From: CAZZEX01 sp964653285
GTDB lineage: Bacteria; Chloroflexota; Anaerolineae; B4-G1
Assembly: GCA_964653285.1 (NCBI GenBank)
Contig: CAZZEX010000042.1
Span: 1 to 37,034 of the forward strand
DNA length: 37,034 nt
Direction of reading: 5' to 3'
Part shown: positions 1 to 6,273 of the stretch, piece after piece
Position numbering within the stretch: the stretch's first letter is position 1
How the letters are laid out: every line of letters starts with the position of its first letter
Made by a program: the position numbers and the translations under genes
The notes under the pieces: generated by a model
Databases searched by the model: none
The model's input: only the letters and a program-made list of their open reading frames with translations
What the model was told of the DNA's origin: nothing

Positions 1-37
1 CGGCATGGGCATTTTTAATTGTCGTCGATGTCCATTT

Positions 38-457
38 CTAATTGTCGCTTGACACGTGGAACTGCGTCTCGCGCCTCAAGACCTCGGCGGTTGTCTCAGC
101 GAACCCCAGCACCTCCACCTGCACCCCGTGAGACTGGGCGGTGCGGATGCCCTTCATAAACCCGGCGTCGCCGGTGACCAGGACGATGGCGTCCACCCTC
201 CCCGTGAGGGTGAGGACCAGGATATCGTGCATGATCTCCTGGTCTACACCGGTCTTCAGGCTGCTTCCCTCCTCCTGGCAAACGTTGGCCTGGTACCCCA
301 GTCTGGCCAGGTAGTCCAGAAACCTGCGCCGTCCCCGCGTTGGGTTCGCCGTCGGACCCACGTACACCCGTGCGACGACGACGTCCCGGTCAAAGCCGCC
401 GTCCACACGTCCCCGCCCTCCTTGTTTCACGTACTTGAGCAGGAAACGATCTGGCAA
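38..457 (-). pseudogene. NYN-domain (LabA/DUF88-like) nuclease, N-terminally truncated
   Basis: NYN domains are PIN-like metal-dependent ribonucleases. The C-terminal two thirds are recognisable: a TGVDQEIMHDIL segment (family pattern K..D..m..D), the LVTGDAGF strand-loop where the family usually has GDsDF, and the closing GVQVEVLGF strand. The first strand that carries the IDGxN motif is missing. The only start in frame is a TTG at 457, and a stop lies upstream at 497-499, so about 20 N-terminal residues have no place to be encoded. The second Asp of the GDxDF motif is Gly. The gene is head-to-head with the XRE gene at 475 with no intergenic space, which suggests a deletion took out both 5' ends. 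Domain identity is from pattern recognition; that the gene is inactive is inference. Confidence 0.6.
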
Positions 458-474
458 GCTGGCTGGACAACGAA

Positions 475-810
475 TTGGAGGAGCGCGGTTGGTCGATCAG
501 GGAGATGGCCCGCAGGGCCGGGGTGTCGCACACTGCGATAGCCAGCGCACTGAAACGTAAGGGACGTCCGAGCACGGAGCTCTGTGTCGCCATAGCCGAC
601 GTCCTGGGCGTTTCCGCGATCGAGGTCGTGCAACGCGCCGGTATCCTGCCGTCCGACCCACCCGAGACCGCCGCCTGGCGGCGTCTCAACGCCATGTGGG
701 CCCGGCTCTCTGACGAGGACCAGGGGCGTATTCTCGAAATCGTCGAGACCTGGGTGCAGAAGCGAGGTCAGCGGCCGAGGCGCGTGCCGAGTTCAGCCCA
801 GAATGGATGA
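475..810 (+). CDS. XRE-family helix-turn-helix regulator, 5' end uncertain
   Basis: A small DNA-binding protein of the Cro/CI type. The HTH is at the N-terminus (REMARRAGVSHTAIASAL), followed by the usual LCVAIADVLGVSAIEVVQRAGIL segment and a C-terminal amphipathic helix (LSDEDQGRILEIVETWVQ). The frame stays open upstream to a stop at 436-438 and reads LASWLDNELEERGWS, which is how these regulators normally begin, so translation probably starts before the TTG at 475. No ATG is available there and the region overlaps the divergent NYN fragment; either CTG at 451 is used or the start codon has been lost. Such regulators often sit on mobile elements, in agreement with the other debris nearby. 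Its target is unknown. Confidence 0.7.
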   Translation: MEERGWSIREMARRAGVSHTAIASALKRKGRPSTELCVAIADVLGVSAIEVVQRAGILPSDPPETAAWRRLNAMWARLSDEDQGRILEIVETWVQKRGQRPRRVPSSAQNG

Positions 811-1085
811 TGAACAGAATATGGTTGGCTACGCTGCTTAAAGCGTTGCACCGCTTCGGCAGATGGCTGCGGATCAATCTGACCTACGTGTTCCTTCTAC
901 CGCCGGAACGCCAGGACCTGCTCGACCTGGTGGCTCATTATTGGGTGCAGGCTATCAGGCTCACGAGTGGATACTCGGTGGATCGGCGTCTGGCGCGAGC
1001 CGCTCTCCCTCCACCTCGGCCCCGCCGCGTGTGGCAGTTCTGTCTGGGAAGGCCGTTCATCATCGGGGGCGACTGTGCCGGTTGA
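807..1085 (+). CDS. Small hypothetical ORF coupled to the XRE gene
   Basis: The ATG overlaps the XRE stop as ATGA (807-810), a typical translational coupling. The first 55 residues are rich in hydrophobic and basic residues (LATLLKALHRFGRWLRINLTY) and could form a membrane-associated helix; the last 35 are Pro/Arg-rich and look like unselected sequence. I recognise no family. It may be a truncated gene or chance. The following 265 bases up to the MITE at 1353 contain nothing I can identify. Confidence 0.3.
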   Translation: MMNRIWLATLLKALHRFGRWLRINLTYVFLLPPERQDLLDLVAHYWVQAIRLTSGYSVDRRLARAALPPPRPRRVWQFCLGRPFIIGGDCAG

Positions 1086-1352
1086 ACGGTGGCGTCTATA
1101 GACGTTAATGGACTCACCTTGCTTGGCTGGTAATGTGCTGGGTCTGAAAGGTCGCTCTTCACTTCGGAATGCCTACCGCGCATCTTAAAAAGTTTGAGGG
1201 CACACAGTGCATCAGCGCCGACAGAAAAAATCATATGGACGCAGTAGATGCGCTGGCAGCGTTGGAGTTGGTGTCAGGCTTCCGGCCTTCGCAAACCGGG
1301 CTCGGAGCAAGGCTAATCTCCGCGTCACCCTGCTCCTTACTCTCCCCCTCTA

Positions 1353-1504
1353 AGAGCATGTCTGAAAATTCTCGCGACTAGACCTCCGAGGTCTGGAGAC
1401 GGGCTTTTCAGCCGCAAAATCGTAGGTTTTGTGACCATGTTGGCCGAAAAAACCTGCGGCTGGAGACCTCGGAGGTCTGAAACCTGATTTTTAAGACATG
1501 CTCT
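1353..1504. mobile_element. MITE-like palindromic element, about 150 bp
   Basis: The ends are inverted repeats: AGAGCATGTCTGAAAAT on the left (from 1354) and its near-perfect complement ending GACATGCTCT on the right. Inside are a second inverted pair built on GACCTCCGAGGTCT (left near 1380, right near 1465) and a third, GCCGCAAAATC..AGGTTTT against AAAACCTGCGGC, so the whole element can fold into one long hairpin. It has no coding capacity. Size, terminal repeats and absence of a gene fit a non-autonomous element mobilised by a transposase elsewhere in the genome. A target-site duplication is not clear (CTCTA on the left, CTCTAA on the right). Confidence 0.65.
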
Positions 1505-1505
1505 A

Positions 1506-1653
1506 AGGACGCATCTGCCGAACGCAACGCTTCGACTAGCAGATCCAAGAACGTTTGAGCTGCCTTCACCTCCCCCAGAGGCAATCCGGTGACGGCCTCG
1601 CGGAACAGGGCTGGGAGTGGTGGTCGCTGCCTACGAGTGTCCAATCCAGCCAT
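1506..1653 (-). pseudogene. Short ORF interrupted by the MITE
   Basis: An ATG at 1653 opens a frame of about 49 residues (LPALFREAVTGLPLGEVKAAQTFLDLLVEAL is helical in character, quoted here only in outline) that runs directly into the MITE at 1504, where its reading becomes repeat sequence. It starts inside the last codons of the ParA remnant, in another frame, as a following gene in a partition operon might. I cannot assign a family. It could equally be a chance frame; the sequence on the far side of the MITE does not give an obvious continuation. Confidence 0.25.
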
Positions 1654-1906
1654 GCGAGGCCCCCCTCGTGGAAGAGTGAAGGATCAATTCGGTGAGGGGA
1701 GTATGGCCCGATAGGACCACGTGGAGGAAACGGGCAGGGTCGGAAACAACACCGCCCACAGAGCGCGAACAGGGTGCCTGTGGGTCGGTGTACAGTAGCA
1801 ACACACGACGCTCCATCTCCACCGAAACAGCGTCCAGGTTGATGGTCGTCGCGGCCTTGCCGATCCTCCCTTTCTCGCCGGGGAGAGCTATGATGCACAT
1901 CCTCAT
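1631..1906 (-). pseudogene. ParA/Soj-type partition ATPase remnant with ruined Walker A
   Basis: ParA proteins are Walker-type ATPases that segregate plasmids and chromosomes. Starting from an ATG at 1906 with GGAGGAGG just upstream, the frame reads CIIALPGEKGRIGKAATTIN where ParA has IAxxNQKGGVGKTTTAIN, then MERRVLLLYTDPQAPCSRS matching the RVLLVDTDPQANATRS strand, then a decayed copy of the YxVLLGxxxLxxAI region. The signature Lys, the second Gly and the first Thr of KGGVGKTTT are altered (KGRIGKAATT), and the Asp before TDPQ is Tyr. It stops at 1631, about 90 residues in, whereas ParA is about 250. It is therefore a decayed 5' fragment. With the serine recombinase remnant it points to an old integrated element. 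Confidence 0.72.
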
Positions 1907-2202
1907 CCTCCTCCACCGAAATGGGCATACAACTGGTGGAAGAAGGCAGGGTTGGCTCAAGAAAGGGGGAAAAGGCTCCGCCAAAAAGGAAGGACGCGGT
2001 ACGCCAATCCAGCCCTTGGCCCGTCGGCCTGTCCACGGAAGGGGCCCTGAAAAGGTGGAGGGCAATGGTCTTGGATGCGCTTGTTATAGAACAAATGTGC
2101 TAATAACATACCACACTTTCCAGACCTTGTCAAGATTTGGGATTTGGGAGAACCAAACATCATGGCCATTTGCGGCCGCTGTAAGAAACGGAGGAGCGAT
2201 GA

Positions 2203-2919
2203 AACGTAAAGTGGCACTGGCATAAGGATGGGCAGGACCCACCCCGGGAGGCAATCTCTCGCCCCTATCACGCCGCCCTCGTCCGCTGCTACGAAATCTA
2301 CGCTGACGGCAAAATGGGCCACGACCGGGTTGCGGCTACGCTCAATACCGAAGGCTGGGCATTCCGAGACCGATGGGGGTGGCCACGGGAGTGGACTGGC
2401 GATGATGTGCGGCGAGTATTGTTGGCTTGGCCAATCTATGCCGGGAAAGTCACCATTGGTCGAGTGAAGGATGGTGTCGAGGAGGTTATTGATGGAGCGC
2501 ACGACCCAATTCTTGATCTGGACCTGATTGACAGGGTGGTTGCGGTGTTGGAGAAACGGATGGGCAAACGGGGAGTGCCATATTGTGGCGAGAAGCGGGC
2601 CAATTACCTTCTAGGGGGGTTGCTCTACTGCGCTGAATGTGGAAAGAAGATGCAAGGCAACTGGCAGCGAGGACGAGCAACGTATCGGCATCGGTTGCGG
2701 GGGGATTGTCCGGCCGAGGGCCAGGTGGACGCTGATGCACTGGACAGGCATGCGCTAGAGGTAGTGCGCGAGGCACTGAAATTTGACGACGATAGGCCTG
2801 ACACTGCGGCCATGGGCGCAGCGCCTGTTTTTTCACATAACTCCGGCGGCTGGCCGGGGCCACCCGCCGGAGATGCGTGGCTCAAGTGCCCCGGACTGGA
2901 TTCGAACCAGCACGCCTAA
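2203..2919 (+). pseudogene. Large serine recombinase, C-terminal fragment
   Basis: The frame is open from a stop at 2200-2202. It shows the recombinase domain (AALVRCYEIYADGKMGHDRVAATLNTEGW style, the R..f.lya.G.s...ia..LN pattern), and then a zinc-ribbon segment LLGGLLYCAECGKKMQG with a partner Cys in RGDCPAEG and a helical segment after it. The N-terminal resolvase catalytic domain with its Ser nucleophile is missing, and the C-terminal coiled coil breaks off near 2785; the rest of the frame, to 2919, runs antisense through tRNA-Leu and is not real protein. It cannot catalyse recombination. It lies next to a tRNA gene, but whether the tRNA was the attachment site cannot be told from one end. 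Known family: phage and ICE integrases of the large serine type. Confidence 0.75.
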
Positions 2920-2969
2920 AAAGGCACAGGCCCTCAACCTGCCGCGTATGCCTATTCCGCCACCGGGGC
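2887..2969 (-). tRNA. tRNA-Leu (anticodon GAG)
   Basis: Read on the minus strand the gene begins GCCCCGGTGGCGGAATAGG and ends with TTCGAATCCAGTCCGGGGCA. The 7-bp acceptor stem (GCCCCGG with CCGGGGC), the D-arm, the anticodon stem-loop with loop TTGAGGG, a class II variable arm (TGCCTTTTTAGGCG) and the T-arm with TTCGAAT are all present. The anticodon reads GAG, so it decodes CUC/CUU. Length is 83 nt without CCA. A textbook promoter lies directly upstream. It is the boundary between decayed mobile DNA on the left and core lipid genes on the right. Confidence 0.95.
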
Positions 2970-2978
2970 TCACTGGTT

Positions 2979-3006
2979 ATTATACCCTCACCGTGCCACT
3001 TGTCAA
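2979..3006 (-). promoter_or_regulatory. Promoter of tRNA-Leu
   Basis: On the minus strand TTGACA (plus-strand 3001-3006) is followed by a 16-bp spacer and TATAAT (2979-2984). Both hexamers match the housekeeping sigma consensus exactly. The -10 box lies about 9 bases before the tRNA 5' end, so the leader is minimal. Its -35 box is the same DNA as the -35 box of the divergent plsX promoter. Confidence 0.85.
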
Positions 3007-3028
3007 CCTTGGTCAAGCAGGGTACAAT
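3000..3028 (+). promoter_or_regulatory. Promoter of plsX-fabF
   Basis: TTGTCA at 3000-3005, a 17-bp spacer and TACAAT at 3023-3028 form a good housekeeping promoter reading rightward, about 140 bases before plsX. The -35 hexamer overlaps the tRNA-Leu -35 hexamer on the opposite strand by five bases, so RNA polymerase cannot easily occupy both promoters together. Confidence 0.7.
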
Positions 3029-3173
3029 CCCACCACCGACGGCCGGCTTGACCTTTGCTCCTGGCAGTGGGTCTTCTGTGCTGAGCTCGACGGGCAGCGG
3101 CGCAAGCGGGTACTGATCGAGGTCAGGAGTTTGCCCAATGCTGGTTTGCGCCACCGACGAGAAGGGAGGAAAA

Positions 3174-4172
3174 ATGAGAATCGTCCTGGATGCAATGGGT
3201 TCCGATAACTATCCGACCCCCGACGTCGCGGGGGCAGTGCTGGCGGCGCAGGAATGGAACGACGAGATCATCCTCGTCGGACGCGAGGAAGCGATCCGGC
3301 AGGAATTGTCTCACCTCGACACCGCTGGTCTCAAACTGGAGGTCGTCCATGCCTCACAGGTCATCGAGATGGACGACGAGCCGGCCTGGGCTGCGCGGGA
3401 GAAGAAGAATTCCTCAATGCACGTGGGGATGAACCTGGTGCGCGAGGGCCAAGCCGACGCCTACGTGACCGCCGGTAACACTGGTGGCGTGCTGGCGGTG
3501 GCCACGCTGCACACCCTGCGTCGCATCCGGGGCGTGAAACGCCCGGCGCTGGCCACGATCCTGCCTCTGCCCGCTGGTCGCGTCGTCGTCCTCGACATCG
3601 GGGCCAACGCTGACTGCCGGCCCGAGTACCTGCTCCAGTTCGCATTGATGGGCGACATCTATGCACGGGCCGTATTGGGCTGCGCTGAGCCCCGCGTGGC
3701 GCTCCTTTCTAACGGCGAGGAGCCGGGCAAGGGGAACACGCTGGTGAAGGAGGCCTCCAAGCTGCTGGCCGGCTCTGGGCTGGACTTCATCGGCAACGTC
3801 GAGCCCAAAGAGGCACTTGCCTGCCACGTCGACGTCGTCGTCAGCGACGGCTTCACTGGCAATGTCTTCATCAAGACGCTCGAGGCCACAGCCAAGATGC
3901 TGACCGATCTCATCCGCGATGAGATCAAGGCCAGCCCACTGACGGCTGTGGGGGGACTGTTAGCCAAGCCCGCCTTTCGTCGCATGGCACGGCGGGTGGA
4001 CCCCTTCGAGGTTGGTGGGGGGCCGCTGCTGGGCGTCAACGGAGTAGTGATCGTGGGCCACGGGCGCTCCAACGGACGCGCGATCAAGAACGGTATCGGG
4101 CAGGCGCGCAGGGCCGTGCAAGGCGGCGTGGTGGAAGCGATTCACAGCGGGCTGACAAAGGAGAAGAAATGA
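3174..4172 (+). CDS. plsX: Phosphate acyltransferase PlsX
   Basis: PlsX makes acyl-phosphate from acyl-ACP and phosphate, the first step of PlsX/PlsY glycerophospholipid synthesis, as a soluble enzyme at the membrane. The protein opens with the diagnostic MRIVLDAMGSD and continues with AYVTAGNTGGVLA, LDIGANADCRPEYLLQFA, VALLSNGEEPGKGN, VSDGFTGNVFIK and the C-terminal GVNGVVIVGHGRSN, all family hallmarks. Length 332 residues is normal. I chose the ATG at 3174 because GGGAGGA stands just before it and the family starts with MRI; an upstream in-frame ATG at 3138 adds 12 unrelated residues. Its stop overlaps the fabF start as ATGA, so the two are co-translated. The pairing of plsX with a fab gene is common and places it in fatty acid and phospholipid supply. 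Confidence 0.96.
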   Translation: MRIVLDAMGSDNYPTPDVAGAVLAAQEWNDEIILVGREEAIRQELSHLDTAGLKLEVVHASQVIEMDDEPAWAAREKKNSSMHVGMNLVREGQADAYVTAGNTGGVLAVATLHTLRRIRGVKRPALATILPLPAGRVVVLDIGANADCRPEYLLQFALMGDIYARAVLGCAEPRVALLSNGEEPGKGNTLVKEASKLLAGSGLDFIGNVEPKEALACHVDVVVSDGFTGNVFIKTLEATAKMLTDLIRDEIKASPLTAVGGLLAKPAFRRMARRVDPFEVGGGPLLGVNGVVIVGHGRSNGRAIKNGIGQARRAVQGGVVEAIHSGLTKEKK

Positions 4173-5416
4173 ACGACCGCAGGCGTGTCGTCGTGACTGG
4201 CATGGGGGCGATGACGCCCCTGGGTCTGACACTGGAGGAGACCTGGAAGGGGTTGCTGGCCGGGCGCTCCGGCGTCGGTCCCATCACCCAGTTCGACGCC
4301 TCGGGGTTACCTGTGCGCATCGCCGGCGAACTGAAGGGCTTCGATCCCAGGCAGTACATCAATTTCAAGGAGGCCCGGCGCATGGCGCGCTGTTCGCAGG
4401 TGGCCGTCGCAACCGCTCAGGCCGCGCTGGCGGACGCGGGGCTGGGCCTGCCGCTGGCCGACGAGGAGCGCGTCGGCGTGCTGATTGGGTGCGGCGTCGG
4501 GGGACTTGGCCGGGCCATCGAAGGGGTGGACACCTACCGCGCCAGGGGGCTGGCGCGTGTCAGCCCGTTCATCGTCCCCTCGTCGCTGGTGAACATGCCC
4601 TCCCATCACGTGAGTTGCTGGGCGGGGGCCAAGGGGCCAATCAGCACAGTGGTCGCCGCCTGCGCGACGGGCACGCAGGCCGTGGGGGAGGCGGCCGAGA
4701 TCATCCGCCGAGGCGCGGCCGACGTGGTGATCTGCGGGGGTGTGGAGGCGCTGATCCACTTCACTCCCATCGCTGGTTTCTGTGCTATGCGGGTGCTCTC
4801 TACCCGTAACGACGAGCCAGAACGGGCCAGCCGCCCCTTCGACGCCGAGCGCGACGGCTTTGTGTACAGCGAGGGGGGCGCGATCTTCGTCCTGGAAGCG
4901 CTGGAGCACGCCCAGGTGCGGGGGGCACGCATCCGCGCCGAGGCGCTGGGCTATGCCTCCTCGTCCGATGCTTTCCATGTGGCGCGACCGGACCCGGAGG
5001 GAGGGGGAGCCATCCGTGCCATGCGTTGGGCGCTGGCCGACGCCGGCCTGACGCCGGCCGACGTGGGTTACATCAACGCCCATGCCCCGGCCACGGTGAT
5101 CAACGACCCAATTGAGACACGGGCGATCAAGCAGGTCTTTGGCCAGCGCGCCTACGATATCCCCATCAGTTCGACCAAGTCCATGATCGGTCACGCGATG
5201 GGGGGGGCGGGGGCGATTGAGGCGGCCGCGTGCGTGCTGACGATCGAACAGGGAGTGATCCACCCAACGATCAACCTGGAGACCCCCGACCCGGAGTGCG
5301 ACCTGGACTACGTACCGGAGGGAGCGCGCAGAGCCGACGTGCGCGTCGCCCTCTCCAATTCCTTCGGCCTGGGTGGGCAGAATGCCTGTCTGGTGTTGGG
5401 AAAGTTCGAGGAGTGA
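4169..5416 (+). CDS. fabF: 3-oxoacyl-ACP synthase II (FabF type)
   Basis: A condensing enzyme that elongates acyl-ACP with malonyl-ACP in the cytosol. The N-terminus RVVVTGMGAMTPLG is typical. The catalytic triad is visible: Cys165 in AACATGTQAVG, His305 in YINAHAPATVIND and His342 in STKSMIGHAMGGAGA. The C-terminus NSFGLGGQNACLVL matches the gating-loop region. Length 415 is normal. One oddity is the loop after His305: the family has HGTST, here it is HAPAT, so one of the two Thr residues that contact the phosphopantetheine arm is Pro. It overlaps plsX by 4 bases (ATGA). The downstream end is closed by a palindromic repeat at 5426, which may also act as transcription stop. Confidence 0.94.
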   Translation: MNDRRRVVVTGMGAMTPLGLTLEETWKGLLAGRSGVGPITQFDASGLPVRIAGELKGFDPRQYINFKEARRMARCSQVAVATAQAALADAGLGLPLADEERVGVLIGCGVGGLGRAIEGVDTYRARGLARVSPFIVPSSLVNMPSHHVSCWAGAKGPISTVVAACATGTQAVGEAAEIIRRGAADVVICGGVEALIHFTPIAGFCAMRVLSTRNDEPERASRPFDAERDGFVYSEGGAIFVLEALEHAQVRGARIRAEALGYASSSDAFHVARPDPEGGGAIRAMRWALADAGLTPADVGYINAHAPATVINDPIETRAIKQVFGQRAYDIPISSTKSMIGHAMGGAGAIEAAACVLTIEQGVIHPTINLETPDPECDLDYVPEGARRADVRVALSNSFGLGGQNACLVLGKFEE

Positions 5417-5425
5417 AAGAGACCC

Positions 5426-5515
5426 CTCCCCCAGCCCCTCCCCGCTTTGGAGAGGGGCTGGGGGAGGGGAAGTTCCCCTCTTCCCTCGCAGGGAAGGGGG
5501 CCAGGGGGTTAGGTC
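5426..5515. repeat. Palindromic G/C repeat, copy 1 (two hairpins)
   Basis: CCCTCCCCCAGCCCCTCCCC opens a hairpin closed by GGGGCTGGGGGAGGGG (5427-5480), followed by a second hairpin CCTCTTCCCTcgcAGGGAAGGGGG and the end GGGGGTTAGG. The same two-hairpin module occurs at 15034-15448 and 15847-15925 in the same orientation. This repeat type is common in Chloroflexota and Cyanobacteria genomes. It occupies the fabF to NERD gap and abuts the start of the next gene. Confidence 0.85.
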
Positions 5516-5518
5516 AAA

Positions 5519-6220
5519 ATGCACATCATTCGCAACGAACGCCGCATCCGCGTGTCAAGCTCCATCGGCAAGTACGCGACGATGGCCGGATTGCTGGCAT
5601 TGCTAGCCGGCCTGATCATTTCCTTCTCGAAGCCGGAGTGGCTTGTGCCGATGCTGGTGAGCCTGACGCTAGGCCTCGGCCTCTCGGTGGTAGGGGGCTT
5701 CTTCGCCGACCGTTACGTCGGCCCCCTCGCCCACTACGACGCGCTGGCCAAAGTTCTCAAAGGTATGGACAATAGCCACGTGTTCTTGCAGTACGTCCTA
5801 CCCGCCTCTCACGTCCTGTTGGAACCCGGCGGATGCACCATTTTTGTGGTCAAGGCGCAGGGGGGGCAGGTGACCTACGAGGATGGCCGCTGGAAACACC
5901 GTCAACGGGGGAAGTTCTTCCGGCAGTTCGCGGGCCAGGAGGCGGTAGGCGCTCCCGACGTCGAGGCCGAGCGCCAGGTGCGCAAAATGGAGGACTGGCT
6001 GGCCAGCCACCTGCCCGACGTCGAGGTGCCTGTGCGGGCGGCCATCATCTTCGTCAATCCCGACGTTACGCTAAGTGTCGCCGCTTCACCGGTACCGGCC
6101 TTCTACGGCAAGAAGGTGAAAGCCTGGCTGCGGGGGCCAGGCCGGCTCAAGCCACTGCCGGCCGCCGTGCGCCACCGACTGACCGAGGCTGTGGGTGTTG
6201 ATCAATCTGGGGGCACATAG
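5519..6220 (+). CDS. Membrane-anchored NERD-like nuclease-related protein
   Basis: After a short basic N-terminus there are two hydrophobic segments (about residues 20-36 and 42-62), then a soluble domain. The core HVLLEPGGCTIFVVKAQGGQ followed by TYEDGRWKHRQRG and a Gln-containing stretch fits the nuclease-related (NERD) fold, where a strand ending in an acidic residue is followed by VxK; here V-K-A is kept. The later AAIIFVNPDVTLSV strand also fits. The usual first acidic catalytic residue is not obvious, so activity is uncertain. The start ATG at 5519 follows the repeat with only a weak ribosome site. NERD domains occur in DNA-processing and stress proteins; no partner is encoded next to it. 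Confidence 0.6.
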   Translation: MHIIRNERRIRVSSSIGKYATMAGLLALLAGLIISFSKPEWLVPMLVSLTLGLGLSVVGGFFADRYVGPLAHYDALAKVLKGMDNSHVFLQYVLPASHVLLEPGGCTIFVVKAQGGQVTYEDGRWKHRQRGKFFRQFAGQEAVGAPDVEAERQVRKMEDWLASHLPDVEVPVRAAIIFVNPDVTLSVAASPVPAFYGKKVKAWLRGPGRLKPLPAAVRHRLTEAVGVDQSGGT

Positions 6221-6273
6221 AGGCAAGAGAAAACGTTGCGCACACAGAAAAACGATGTTGAGGGAATGGAACC

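Noticed and set aside
2228..2467. Plus frame at the start of the recombinase fragment
   Set aside because: Overlaps the recombinase frame and lacks any family pattern.
4307..5524. Long minus-strand frame opposite fabF
   Set aside because: Rich in His, Arg, Gly with no family match; a high-GC shadow of the intact fabF.
5230..5775. Long plus-strand frame across the repeat at 5426
   Set aside because: Antisense-type composition from the palindromic repeat and from the fabF/NERD genes in other frames; no start site or family.
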